A stretch of 64,000 nt of DNA from contig NZ_OY288121.1 in assembly GCF_958439165.1 (NCBI RefSeq), positions 1-64,000 on the forward strand, in the 5' to 3' direction. Shown here piece after piece: positions 7,669-15,962 of this stretch (its first letter is position 1; each line of letters begins with the position of its first letter). A program made the position numbers and the translations under genes. The notes beneath the pieces are model-generated. The model worked only from the letters and a program-made list of their open reading frames with translations, did no database searches and was not told the DNA's origin. Origin of the DNA: an uncultured Hydrogenophaga sp. Its GTDB lineage: Bacteria; Pseudomonadota; Gammaproteobacteria; Burkholderiales; Burkholderiaceae_C.

Positions 7669-10089
7669 TCAGGCGCGCAGGCGGGCACCGACCCGCTGCT
7701 GCAATGATTCGAGCGAGGCCTTCACCGTGGCCTCGATCTCGTCTTCGGTCAGTGTAGCGTCGTCGCGGCTCAGGACCAGACGAACGGCAAGGCTGCGCTC
7801 GTCCGCCGCCAGACCACCGCCGGCGGTGCCGGCCTTGGGGCGGTAGACGTCGAACAGCCGGGCCTCGCGCAACCAGGGGTTGCCGGGTGCGTGGATGGCG
7901 GCCATGACCGCATCGTGCGTGACCGACTCGCCCACCACGATGGCCAGATCGCGTTCCACCGGCTGGTGGCGGCTGACCGGGCTGTAGACCGGCACCGGGC
8001 GGGCCAGCACGGCGTCCAGCTCCAGCTCGAACAGCACCGGGGCGGCGCTGAGGTCGTAGCCCTGGCGCCAGCGCGGGTGCAGCTCGCCCACGTGGCCGAT
8101 GCAGCGCTCGCCCAGCCAGACGCTGGCGCAGCGGCCGGGGTGCAGGGCCGGGTGCTCGGCCGCGCGGAACGTGGGCAACTGCGGAGCCAGCAGGGCCTGC
8201 ACATCGGCCTTGATGTCGAAGAAGTCCACCGCGCGCGGGGCCTGGCCCCACTGGACCGGCGCCACCGGGCCGAAGGCCAGCCCGGCCACACGGCGCGGCT
8301 GGTCGAACCCGGCCACGGTGGTGTCGGAATCCAGCACCGACGGGTCCTTGCGGAAGACGCGCCCCAGCTCGAACAGGCGCACCCGGTCGGCTCGGCGGTC
8401 GAGGTTGAACTTGAGCACCTGCAGCAGGCTGCCCAGCAGCGAGGAGCGCATGACGCTCATCTGGCTGGCGATGGGGTTGAGCAGGCGGATCGGGTCGGTG
8501 TTGCCGGCCAGCTCGCGCTCCCAGCGCTCTTCCACGAAGCTGAAGTTGATGGTTTCCTGGTAACCGAGGGCGGCGAGCTGGCGGCGCACCGCAAAGCTGC
8601 CACGCTGGGCTTCGGGCCGGATCTTGGCCGTGATCGGCGCCAGCGGCGGGGTCTGCGGAAGCTGGTCGAAGCCGATGATGCGCACCACCTCCTCGATCAG
8701 GTCTTCCTCGATCTGCAGGTCGAAGCGCCAGGATGGCGGCACCACCGTCACGGTGCCCTCGCCTTCGCTGACGTTCAGACCCAGGCGACGCAGCGCACCG
8801 GCGCACTGGTCCTGGCTCAGCGGCATGCCGACCACGCGGTTGGCGCGGGCCACGCGCAGCGTGACCGGGCGCTGCTCGGGCAGCTGAAGGGTCTGGTCGT
8901 CGATCGGGCCGGCCTGGCCGCCACAGATCTCCAGCACCAGCTGCGTGATGCGCTCGATGTGCTCCACCGTGGTGGCCGGGTCAACACCGCGCTCGAAACG
9001 GTGGCCGGCATCGGTGCTGAAGTTGTAGCGGCGCGAACGGCCGGCCACCGACTTGGGCCACCAGAAAGCCGCCTCGATGTAGATGTTCTGCGTGTCGTCC
9101 GACACCGCCGTGGCGTCGCCACCCATGATGCCGGCCAGCGATTCCACCGCCTGGTCGTCGGCGATCACGCCCACCTCGGCATCCACCGTGATGGTGTTGC
9201 CATTCAGGAGCTTGAGCTGTTCGCCTTCACGACCCCAGCGCACCTGCAGGCCGCCGTGGATCTTGTCCAGATCGAAGATGTGTGAGGGGCGACCCAGCTC
9301 GAACATCACATAGTTGGAGATGTCCACCAGCACCGAGACGCTGCGCTGGCCGCAACGGGCCAGCCGCTCGACCATCCAGGCCGGCGTGGCGACGCGGGTG
9401 TTCACGCCGCGCACGATGCGACCGCTGAAACGGCCGCACAGGTCAGGCGCCTGCACCTGCACCGGCAGGCGGTCCTGCAGGGTCACCGCGGCAGGCGGGA
9501 ACGCAGGCTGCACCAGCGGAGCGCCGGTCAGGGCCGACACCTCGCGCGCGATGCCCTGGATGCTCAGGCAATGCGCCAGGTTGGGCGTGAGCTTGAGCGT
9601 GAAGAGCATGTCGTCCAGGGCGAGCTGCTCGCGGATGTCGCGGCCCACCGGCGCATCGGCCGGCAGTTCCAGCAGGCCACCGTGTTCGTCAGAGAGCTGG
9701 AGTTCACGGGCCGAGCACAGCATGCCCTGGCTTTCCACGCCGCGCAGCTTGCCCAGCTTGATGGCGAACGGCTTGCCGTCTTCACCGGGCGGCAGTTCGG
9801 CGCCAACCAGGGCGCAGGGCACCTTGATGCCGGCACGCGCATTGGGCGCGCCGCACACGATGTTGAGCGGGCTGCCCTGCCCCACGTCCACCTGGCACAC
9901 GCGCAGGCGATCGGCATTCGGGTGCTGGACCGCCTCGATGATCTCGCCCACCACCACACGGGTGAAGGGCGGGGCCACCGGTTGCAGCTCTTCGACCTCC
10001 AGACCGGCCATGGTCAGGGTGTCGGCCAGCTGCTGGCTGGTCAGGTCGGGGTTGCAGAAGGCGCGCAGCCAGGATTCAGGAAATTGCAT
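7669..10089 (-). CDS. pheT: Phenylalanine-tRNA ligase beta subunit
   Basis: The 806-residue beta chain of the heterotetrameric PheRS. The N-terminal tRNA-binding (EMAP-like) domain is visible at residues 40-150 (VGEIIEAVQHPNADRLRVCQ), followed by the B3/B4 editing domain, the B5 domain (QLPEQRPVTLRVARANRVVG, about residue 400), the catalytic-like core and a C-terminal ferredoxin-fold anticodon-binding domain beginning near PVSRHQPVERDLAIVV. Length is normal. It is separated from pheS by 33 bp and from ihfA by 19 bp. Confidence 0.97.
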   Translation of the reverse strand: MQFPESWLRAFCNPDLTSQQLADTLTMAGLEVEELQPVAPPFTRVVVGEIIEAVQHPNADRLRVCQVDVGQGSPLNIVCGAPNARAGIKVPCALVGAELPPGEDGKPFAIKLGKLRGVESQGMLCSARELQLSDEHGGLLELPADAPVGRDIREQLALDDMLFTLKLTPNLAHCLSIQGIAREVSALTGAPLVQPAFPPAAVTLQDRLPVQVQAPDLCGRFSGRIVRGVNTRVATPAWMVERLARCGQRSVSVLVDISNYVMFELGRPSHIFDLDKIHGGLQVRWGREGEQLKLLNGNTITVDAEVGVIADDQAVESLAGIMGGDATAVSDDTQNIYIEAAFWWPKSVAGRSRRYNFSTDAGHRFERGVDPATTVEHIERITQLVLEICGGQAGPIDDQTLQLPEQRPVTLRVARANRVVGMPLSQDQCAGALRRLGLNVSEGEGTVTVVPPSWRFDLQIEEDLIEEVVRIIGFDQLPQTPPLAPITAKIRPEAQRGSFAVRRQLAALGYQETINFSFVEERWERELAGNTDPIRLLNPIASQMSVMRSSLLGSLLQVLKFNLDRRADRVRLFELGRVFRKDPSVLDSDTTVAGFDQPRRVAGLAFGPVAPVQWGQAPRAVDFFDIKADVQALLAPQLPTFRAAEHPALHPGRCASVWLGERCIGHVGELHPRWRQGYDLSAAPVLFELELDAVLARPVPVYSPVSRHQPVERDLAIVVGESVTHDAVMAAIHAPGNPWLREARLFDVYRPKAGTAGGGLAADERSLAVRLVLSRDDATLTEDEIEATVKASLESLQQRVGARLRA

Positions 10090-10122
10090 GGATCAGCTCG
10101 GTACGGGAGTGGCGTCGGACGG

Positions 10123-11175
10123 TCACTGGAACTGCCGCAGGAAGCGGATGTCGCCGTCGAAGAACAGGCGCAGGTCATTGACGCCATAGCGCAGCATGGT
10201 CAGGCGGTCCGGCCCCATGCCGAAGGCAAAGCCGATGTACTTTTCGGGGTCCAGCCCCATGTTGCGCACCACGTTCGGGTGCACCTGGCCGGAGCCGGCC
10301 ACCTCCAGCCAGCGGCCGGCCAGCGGGCCGCTCTGGAACTGGATGTCGATCTCGGCGCTCGGCTCGGTGAACGGGAAGAAGCTGGGGCGGAAACGCAGCA
10401 CCAGATCGTCGCTCTCGAAGAAGGTGCGGCAGAAATCGGTGAAGACGAACTTCAGGTCCTTGAAGCTCACGTTCTCGCCGATCCACAGGCCCTCGCACTG
10501 GTGGAACATGGGCGAGTGGGTGGCGTCGCTGTCCACGCGGTAGGTACGACCCGGCGCAATCACGCGGATCTCGGGCATGGGCAGACCGGCATCCAGCGCG
10601 GCACGGTGCCGCTTGACGTGCTGCACCGCATGGCGGATCTGCATCGGGCTGGTGTGGGTGCGCAGCAGGTTGGGCGCCTTGGCCGAACCACCTTCCACAT
10701 AGAAGGTGTCGTGCATGGAACGCGCCGGGTGATCTTCCGGCGTGTTGAGGGCGGTGAAGTTGAACCAGTCGGACTCGATCTCGGGGCCATCGGCCACCTC
10801 GAAACCCATGGAGCCGAAGATGGCCTCGATGCGCTCCAGCGTCAGGCTCACCGGGTGCAGGCCGCCGCTGCCCTGACCCCGGCCGGGCAGCGTCACGTCG
10901 AGTGCCTCGGCCTTGAGCTGGGCCTGCAGTTCGGCATCGGCCAGCGCCTGACGGCGGTCGGTCAGCGCTGCCTCGATGGCCTGCTTGGCCAGATTGATGG
11001 CGGCACCGCGGGTCTTCTTCTCGTCGACCGACAGAGCGGCCATGCCCTTCATCAGCTCGGTGATGCGGCCGGACTTGCCCAGGTACTGCGCCTTGGCGTT
11101 TTCCAGATCGGCCGGGGCGGTGGCCTGCGCAAACGCGGCGCGGGCGCTGTCGACCAGTGCGTCCAACTCGTTCAT
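10123..11175 (-). CDS. pheS: Phenylalanine-tRNA ligase alpha subunit
   Basis: The 350-residue catalytic chain of PheRS. An N-terminal coiled coil (residues 1-85) is followed by the class II core, with motif 2 region FRPSFFPFTEPSAEIDIQF and motif 3 GFAFGMGPDRLTMLRYGVNDLR near the C-terminus. It attaches phenylalanine to tRNA-Phe with PheT. I chose the ATG giving MNELDALVDSAR; the in-frame extension upstream carries no family similarity and would occupy the leader. Confidence 0.97.
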   Translation of the reverse strand: MNELDALVDSARAAFAQATAPADLENAKAQYLGKSGRITELMKGMAALSVDEKKTRGAAINLAKQAIEAALTDRRQALADAELQAQLKAEALDVTLPGRGQGSGGLHPVSLTLERIEAIFGSMGFEVADGPEIESDWFNFTALNTPEDHPARSMHDTFYVEGGSAKAPNLLRTHTSPMQIRHAVQHVKRHRAALDAGLPMPEIRVIAPGRTYRVDSDATHSPMFHQCEGLWIGENVSFKDLKFVFTDFCRTFFESDDLVLRFRPSFFPFTEPSAEIDIQFQSGPLAGRWLEVAGSGQVHPNVVRNMGLDPEKYIGFAFGMGPDRLTMLRYGVNDLRLFFDGDIRFLRQFQ

Positions 11176-11257
11176 GTGTGGGGGCTGTGTGCGATACCAA
11201 AGAAAAAAGGGATTGAAGCCGCGAGGTGTTCCCTCAAGCCCCAACCCCTTCGAGCGG

Positions 11258-11276
11258 CGGGTGGCCAGGCCACCCG
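11258..11276 (-). other. Hairpin in the rplT-pheS spacer
   Basis: A perfect 9-bp inverted repeat (CGGGTGGCC and GGCCACCCG around one base) lies 8 nt after the rplT stop. No T-run follows directly; a weaker stem-plus-T6 element (AGGGA...TCCCT then T's, 11207-11234) lies closer to pheS. Together they could attenuate or process the message between ribosomal protein and synthetase genes. No Phe-rich leader peptide is visible. Confidence 0.5.
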
Positions 11277-11284
11277 TCCGTGAA

Positions 11285-11644
11285 TCAAGCGGCCAGCTTG
11301 GCTTTGACTTGCTCCACGATGCTGCCGAAAGCCGCCGGATCGTTGACGGCCAGATCGGCCAGGACCTTGCGGTCGATCTCGATCTGGGCCTTCTTCAGGC
11401 CGTTGGCGAACTGGCTGTACGTCAGGCCGCAAGCACGGGCACCGGCGTTGATACGCGCGATCCAGAGCTGGCGGAACACGCGCTTCTTGGTGCGGCGATC
11501 ACGGTAGGCATATTGCCCGGCCTTCATCACCGCCTGTTTGGCGATGCGGAAGACGTTACCGCGGCGGCCGCGGAAACCTTTGGCCAGAGCCAGGACTTTT
11601 TTGTGTCGGGCGCGAGCCGTGACACCACGTTTGACGCGAGGCAT
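11285..11644 (-). CDS. rplT: 50S ribosomal protein L20
   Basis: A 119-residue, strongly basic protein starting MPRVKRGVTARARHKKVL with the conserved GFRGRRGNVFR block and C-terminal globular domain (QLWIARINAGARACGLTYSQF). It binds 23S rRNA early in large-subunit assembly and in several bacteria also represses rpmI-rplT translation by binding its own mRNA. It lies 24 bp downstream of rpmI. Confidence 0.98.
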   Translation of the reverse strand: MPRVKRGVTARARHKKVLALAKGFRGRRGNVFRIAKQAVMKAGQYAYRDRRTKKRVFRQLWIARINAGARACGLTYSQFANGLKKAQIEIDRKVLADLAVNDPAAFGSIVEQVKAKLAA

Positions 11645-11668
11645 GTGTGTTCTCCTGTTCGTCGTTGA

Positions 11669-11872
11669 TCAAATGCCCATGCCGGGCAGCATCTGTGCCA
11701 TGTGACCCATGTTGGTCTCATGCACGGTGACTGCTCCACGCAGGTGGCGCTTGTTCTTGGTGGTCTTCTTGGTCAGGATGTGACGTTTGAAGGCTTGACC
11801 GCGCTTGACGGTGCCACCGGGACGAACGCGAAAACGCTTTTTCGCGCTGCTCTTGGTCTTCATTTTGGGCAT
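11669..11872 (-). CDS. rpmI: 50S ribosomal protein L35
   Basis: A 67-residue protein starting MPKMKTKSSAKKRFRV, with the conserved HILTKKTTKNKRHLRG motif. The ATG at 11872 is chosen because AGGAG sits 8 nt upstream; an in-frame ATG six bases earlier would be too close to that site. It is translated together with rplT. Confidence 0.97.
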   Translation of the reverse strand: MPKMKTKSSAKKRFRVRPGGTVKRGQAFKRHILTKKTTKNKRHLRGAVTVHETNMGHMAQMLPGMGI

Positions 11873-12050
11873 CTTCATGCTCCTTCTTGATTTGTGCTCG
11901 TGAGGCGCCGCGAACCTTCCGCGGACTTGCTGGCCCCGAGCCACTTTTGTTCGGTCACCTTGCGGTGGCCGTTCGGGTCAGGGCACAAGGCCCTGCCCCG
12001 GTACCGCGTGGGGGACCAACCCCGCGCAGACCGTCTTTCGCCGGCGGCCG
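11873..12050 (-). promoter_or_regulatory. Structured infC-rpmI leader, candidate L20-type control region
   Basis: This 178-bp spacer is unusually long for the operon and rich in self-complementary segments. CAGGGC/GCCCTG with a 5-nt loop (11979-11995) is the clearest, and GGTC/GACC-containing segments flank it. In E. coli the L20 operator lies across infC and this spacer, so a similar role is plausible, but I could not match a known L20 leader family by eye. No open frame of interest is present. Confidence 0.4.
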
Positions 12051-12656
12051 TCAGGCCGTCTGGCTGGCCGAAGGCGTTGCCGCCTCGGCCGGTTTGGTGG
12101 TTGCGCCCGGCTTCTTGCGACCCGGGGCAATCATCATGATCATCTGGCGACCTTCGAGCTTGGGGAACTGCTCCACCAGGATCGTGTCACCGAGGTCGTC
12201 ACGGATGCGGTTCAGCAGGGCCAGCCCCAGTTCCTGGTGCGTGATTTCCCGACCGCGGAACCGCAGCGTGATCTTGCATTTGTCGCCGTCGTCCAGAAAA
12301 CGACGGATGTTGCGCATCTTGATGTTGTAGTCGCCGTCGTCGGTACCGGGCCGGAACTTGATTTCCTTGATCTCGATGACCGTCTGCTTGGCCTTGGCTT
12401 CCGCCGCCTTCTTCTGCTCCTGGTACTTGAACTTGCCGTAATCCATCAGCCGGCAAACCGGGGGGTTTGCGGTGGCTGCGATCTCGACCAGATCGACATC
12501 CAGTTCCCCTGCCATGCGCAGCGCTTCCTGAAGACTGACGATGCCCAGGGGCTCGTTCTCGGGGCCGTTGAGGCGGACCTCAGGGGCCATGATTTCCCGG
12601 TTCAGGCGGTGTGCGCGCTCTTCACGCTGGCGGCGGTCGCGAAAGTTGGTAGCGAT
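12051..12656 (-). CDS. infC: Translation initiation factor IF-3 with ATC start
   Basis: A 201-residue IF-3. Translation from the ATC at 12656 gives the conserved N-terminus MATNFRDRRQREERAHRLNR (M for the initiating ATC), then EIMAPEVRLNGPENEPLGIV and the YGKFKYQEQKK linker. AAGGAA lies 6 nt before the ATC. An ATG at 12590 is in frame but would remove the conserved first 22 residues. Start codons such as ATT or ATC in infC let IF-3 repress its own initiation, since IF-3 discriminates against them. The C-terminal tail (GATTKPAEAATPSASQTA) is a lineage-specific extension. Confidence 0.95.
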   Translation of the reverse strand: MATNFRDRRQREERAHRLNREIMAPEVRLNGPENEPLGIVSLQEALRMAGELDVDLVEIAATANPPVCRLMDYGKFKYQEQKKAAEAKAKQTVIEIKEIKFRPGTDDGDYNIKMRNIRRFLDDGDKCKITLRFRGREITHQELGLALLNRIRDDLGDTILVEQFPKLEGRQMIMMIAPGRKKPGATTKPAEAATPSASQTA

Positions 12657-12760
12657 GGTTTGTTCCTTGCGTGGGCAGATGTTGAAGAGGCGGCTTTCAC
12701 GCCGCCATCAGCCAGCGCCATGGGCTCCGCAGCTGATGAGGGCAGGTCGTGTGAAGGGAA
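12657..12760 (-). other. thrS-infC spacer with hairpin
   Basis: A 104-bp spacer holding the infC ribosome-binding site and a GGCGGC/GCCGCC hairpin with a 6-nt loop (12689-12706). No T-run follows, so it is more likely an mRNA structure or processing site than a terminator. No gene is seen. Confidence 0.45.
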
Positions 12761-14668
12761 TCAGGCCCGGGTGGCAACGTCGGTTGCGACCCGCTGGGCA
12801 AAGGCTTCCAGCGACATGACCCCGAGGTCTTGATTGCCCCGGGCCCGCACAGCCACGGCGCCAGCTGCCATCTCCTTGTCACCCACGACAACAATGAAAG
12901 GCAGCTTTTGCAACGCGTGCTCTCGTATTTTATACGTGATTTTCTCGTTGCGCAGGTCCGTGACCACCCTAAGCCCTTGATTCTGCAGCGTTTTCGCCAC
13001 CTGCCGGGCGTAATCGGCCTGGGCGTCAGTGATGTTGAGCACCGCCACCTGGGTCGGAGCCAGCCAGGTGGGCAAGGCGCCGGCGTGCTGTTCGATCAGG
13101 ATGCCGATGAAGCGCTCCAGGCTGCCCACGATGGCCCGGTGCAGCATGACCGGGCGGTGGCGCACGCCGTCCTCGCCCACGAATTCGGCGTCCAGCCGCT
13201 CCGGCAGGTTGGGGTCGACCTGGATGGTGCCGCACTGCCACTGGCGACCCAGGGCGTCCTTCAGGGTGTATTCGATCTTGGGGCCGTAGAAGGCGCCCTC
13301 GCCCGGCAGGTACTCGAATTCGCAGCCCGAGGCCTTGAGGCCGGCCGCCAGCGCGGCCTCGGCCTTGTCCCAGCTTTCCTCGGTGCCGATGCGTTTTTCC
13401 GGGCGGGTCGAGAGCTTGTAGAGGATCTCGGTGAAGCCGAAATCCTTGTAGACCTTCTGCAGCAGGGTGGTGAAGGCGGTCACCTCGCCCTGGATCTGAT
13501 CTTCGGTGCAGAAGATGTGGCCATCGTCCTGGGTGAAGCCGCGCACCCGCATGATGCCGTGCAGGCCGCCGGTGGGCTCGTTGCGGTGGCACTGGCCGAA
13601 TTCGCCGTAGCGCAGCGGCAGGTCGCGGTAGCTCTTGATGCCCTGCTTGTAGATGAGGATGTGGCCCGGGCAGTTCATCGGCTTGAGCGCGTAGTCGCGC
13701 TTCTCCGATTCGGTGGTGAACATGTTCTCGCGGTACTTGTCCCAGTGGCCGGTCTTCTCCCACAGGGCCTTGTCCAGGATCTGCGGACCCTTCACCTCCT
13801 GGTAGCCGTTCTCGCGGTAGACGCGGCGCATGTACTGCTCCACCTCCTGCCACAGGGTCCAGCCCTTGGGATGCCAGAACACGGTGCCCGGCGAATGCTC
13901 ATCCAGGTGGAACAGGTCGAGTTCGCGGCCGAGCTTGCGGTGGTCGCGCTTCTCGGCTTCTTCCAGCATGGTGAGGTACTGCTGCAGGTCTTCCTTGCTG
14001 GCCCAGGCGGTGCCGTAGACACGCTGCAGCATCTCGTTGCGGTGATCGCCGCGCCAGTAGGCTCCGGCCACCTTCATGAGCTTGAAGTGCTTGAGCTTGC
14101 CGGTGCTGGGCACGTGGGGGCCGCGGCACAGGTCCTCGAAGCCGCCTTCGCGGTACAGGCTCACGTCTTCGCCGGCCGGAATGCTGGCAATGATCTCGGC
14201 CTTGTAGTGCTCGCCCATGGCCTTGAAGTGGGCCACGGCCTCGTCGCGCGGCAGCACGCGGCGCTCGACCTTCTCGTCCTTGGCGGCGAGTTCGCCCATG
14301 CGCTTTTCGATGGCGGTCAGGTCGTCCGGGGTGAAGGGGCGCTTGTACGAGAAGTCGTAATAGAAGCCGTTGTCGATGACCGGGCCGATGGTCACCTGGG
14401 CATCCGGGTACAGCTCCTTGACCGCATAGGCCAGCAGGTGGGCGGTGGAGTGGCGGATCATCTCCAGTCCGTCGGCGTCCTTGGCGGTGACGATGGCCAG
14501 CGAGGCGTCTCGGTCGATGGTGAAGCTGGTGTCGACCAGGCGGCCGTCCACCTTGCCACCCAGCGCGGCCTTGGCCAGGCCGGTTCCGATGGAGGCGGCC
14601 ACTTCGGCCACCGTGACCGGTGCGGGAAAGCTGCGTTGCGAACCGTCGGGGAGCGTGATCTGGGGCAT
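12761..14668 (-). CDS. thrS: Threonine-tRNA ligase
   Basis: The 635-residue synthetase has a TGS domain (residues 1-62, MPQITLPDGSQRSF), the N2 editing domain with HSTAHLLAYAVKEL (His pair near residue 73), the class II core with ALKPMNCPGHILIYK and RVRGFTQDDGHIFC, and a C-terminal anticodon-binding domain (TQVAVLNITDAQADYARQV). It charges tRNA-Thr and clears mis-made Ser-tRNA-Thr. It is the first structural gene of the translation operon. A leader peptide and terminator hairpin lie immediately upstream, suggesting threonine-responsive attenuation. Confidence 0.97.
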   Translation of the reverse strand: MPQITLPDGSQRSFPAPVTVAEVAASIGTGLAKAALGGKVDGRLVDTSFTIDRDASLAIVTAKDADGLEMIRHSTAHLLAYAVKELYPDAQVTIGPVIDNGFYYDFSYKRPFTPDDLTAIEKRMGELAAKDEKVERRVLPRDEAVAHFKAMGEHYKAEIIASIPAGEDVSLYREGGFEDLCRGPHVPSTGKLKHFKLMKVAGAYWRGDHRNEMLQRVYGTAWASKEDLQQYLTMLEEAEKRDHRKLGRELDLFHLDEHSPGTVFWHPKGWTLWQEVEQYMRRVYRENGYQEVKGPQILDKALWEKTGHWDKYRENMFTTESEKRDYALKPMNCPGHILIYKQGIKSYRDLPLRYGEFGQCHRNEPTGGLHGIMRVRGFTQDDGHIFCTEDQIQGEVTAFTTLLQKVYKDFGFTEILYKLSTRPEKRIGTEESWDKAEAALAAGLKASGCEFEYLPGEGAFYGPKIEYTLKDALGRQWQCGTIQVDPNLPERLDAEFVGEDGVRHRPVMLHRAIVGSLERFIGILIEQHAGALPTWLAPTQVAVLNITDAQADYARQVAKTLQNQGLRVVTDLRNEKITYKIREHALQKLPFIVVVGDKEMAAGAVAVRARGNQDLGVMSLEAFAQRVATDVATRA

Positions 14669-14680
14669 GGCGGATTCCGG

Positions 14681-14710
14681 AAAACAAAAAGCGCGGCAGG
14701 GGCCGCGCTT
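14681..14710 (-). terminator. Intrinsic terminator in the thrS leader (attenuator)
   Basis: A 9-bp stem AAGCGCGGC/GCCGCGCTT with a 4-nt loop is followed on the minus strand by TTTTTGTTTT, ending 12 nt before the thrS ATG. A terminator in front of a gene it would shut off is the mark of attenuation. The left arm can alternatively pair (CGCGC with GCGCG) with leader segment 14744-14751. Confidence 0.7.
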
Positions 14711-14758
14711 GAGGGAAGAAGAACAGGGGGAACGGTGAGCAGGCGCGAACTGCGGGCC

Positions 14759-14800
14759 TCAGCGGGCCAGGGAGGACAGTGCCTGAGTTCGCGGTGTCAT
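14759..14800 (-). CDS. Putative thrS leader peptide (13 residues)
   Basis: A short frame, MTPRTQALSSLAR then TGA, with AAAGG 10 nt before its ATG. Threonine codons occupy positions 2 and 5. Codons 3-5 contain CGCGAACT (14786-14793), perfectly complementary to AGTTCGCG after the stop (14744-14751). That second segment can in turn pair with the left arm of the terminator. A ribosome stalled at the Thr codons would cover the first segment and favour the antiterminator. This is inferred from base pairing only; two Thr codons is a weak sensor. Confidence 0.5.
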   Translation of the reverse strand: MTPRTQALSSLAR

Positions 14801-14866
14801 AACCGTTGCGCCTTTCTCGTTCTTGCTGATTGAACAGAGCGCGGATTGTCCCACAAACTCCCGACC

Positions 14867-15877
14867 ATGAAGCCCCGCACACCCCTGCCCGCCACGGCCA
14901 CCGCCCTGCTTCTGTTCGCATTGGCCGGCTGGCCGACGGCCTGGGCGCAGACCCCCGCCGCATTGAATGCGCTCGGGATGGCTTTCGTGCGGGTGCCGGC
15001 CGGCACATTCCGCATGGGCAGTGACGAGGCCCCGGATACCCTGGCCACCGCCTACCCGACCCTGGAGCGTGAGCGCCTGGAGGGCCTGACCGACGAAGCG
15101 CCGGTGCATGCCGTGCGCATCACGCGGGCCTTCGAGATGGGGCAGCACGAGGTCACGGTGGGCCAGTTCCGGGCCTTCCTGAACCGCTCGAGCCATGTGC
15201 CGGAATCGGTGGCCGACGGCACCGGCGGTTACGGTTGGCGGCCCGACTACGACCCCGCGACCTCGGAACGGGGCGACGCGTTCGAGGGCCGTCTGCCCCG
15301 CTACAGCTGGGCGGCCCCGGGCTTTGCACAGGGCGACGACCACCCAGTGAGCAACGTGACCTGGAACGACGCAGTGGCCCTCGCCCGCTGGCTCACGCAG
15401 ACCGAGGGCCGCAGCTACCGGCTGCCCACCGAAGCCGAATGGGAATACGCCTGCCGTGCCGGCAGCACCACGCGGTACCAGCACGGCGATGACCCTGCCG
15501 GCCTGACCGGCAGCGGCAACACCTTCGACGCCACGACCGCGACCCACTGGCCCGCCTGGCGGGACCGCGCCACCCCCGGCCACGACGGGCACACCTTCAC
15601 CGCACCGGTCGGCTCCTTCCAGCCCAATGCCTTCGGCCTGCACGACATGCACGGCAACGTATGGGAATGGGTGAGCGACTGGTACGACGAGGATTACTAC
15701 GCACACTCGCCGCAAGACGACCCGGCCGGCCCGGCGGACGGCAACGTCAAGGTGCGCCGGGGCGGCTCATGGCACACCTGGCCGCTGTACGCGCGCTGCT
15801 CGTTCCGCAACTGGAACACGGTGCAGACGCGCTACCCGCTGGTGGGCATACGGCTGGTGCGCGAGGTGACCGACTGA
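14867..15877 (+). CDS. Secreted formylglycine-generating-enzyme-like (SUMF1 fold) protein
   Basis: A 336-residue protein with a Sec signal peptide (ALLLFALAGWPTAWAQ, likely cleaved after AWA near residue 30) and a complete FGE-sulfatase domain: PAGTFRMGSDE, GQHEVTVGQFRAFL, VSNVTWNDAVALARWLT, RLPTEAEWEYACRAG and GNVWEWVSDWY, ending RRGGSWH...GIRLVRE. Only one cysteine (ARCSFRN) sits near the position of the catalytic pair of true FGEs, and no sulfatase is nearby, so it is probably not a sulfatase activator. The ATG at 14867 gives the signal peptide. It is divergent from thrS. Confidence 0.85.
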   Translation: MKPRTPLPATATALLLFALAGWPTAWAQTPAALNALGMAFVRVPAGTFRMGSDEAPDTLATAYPTLERERLEGLTDEAPVHAVRITRAFEMGQHEVTVGQFRAFLNRSSHVPESVADGTGGYGWRPDYDPATSERGDAFEGRLPRYSWAAPGFAQGDDHPVSNVTWNDAVALARWLTQTEGRSYRLPTEAEWEYACRAGSTTRYQHGDDPAGLTGSGNTFDATTATHWPAWRDRATPGHDGHTFTAPVGSFQPNAFGLHDMHGNVWEWVSDWYDEDYYAHSPQDDPAGPADGNVKVRRGGSWHTWPLYARCSFRNWNTVQTRYPLVGIRLVREVTD

Positions 15878-15900
15878 AACGGACGGGCGATCAGCCCATG

Positions 15901-15927
15901 AAAAAGCCCGGGACCAGCCCGGGCTTT
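15901..15927 (-). terminator. Bidirectional terminator between the SUMF1-like gene and aceA
   Basis: A 10-bp perfect stem (AAAGCCCGGG 15903-15912, CCCGGGCTTT 15918-15927) with a 5-nt loop. Five T follow on the minus strand, 35 bp past the aceA stop; a short T-run on the plus strand could also end the convergent SUMF1-like transcript. Confidence 0.85.
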
Positions 15928-15962
15928 CCTGTCTCCTCCTCCGCTCTGGGGCGGACCCGGGA

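Noticed and set aside
11197..11234. pheST attenuator with a Phe-rich leader peptide, as in E. coli
   Set aside because: The stem before the T-run is only about 5 bp and no short frame with Phe codons was found in the spacer.
14759..15715. 318-codon minus-strand frame over the SUMF1-like gene
   Set aside because: Only its last 14 codons (the leader peptide region) lie outside the SUMF1-like coding sequence; the remainder is a shadow.
14867..15877. True formylglycine-generating enzyme
   Set aside because: The expected second active-site cysteine and a sulfatase partner are missing.
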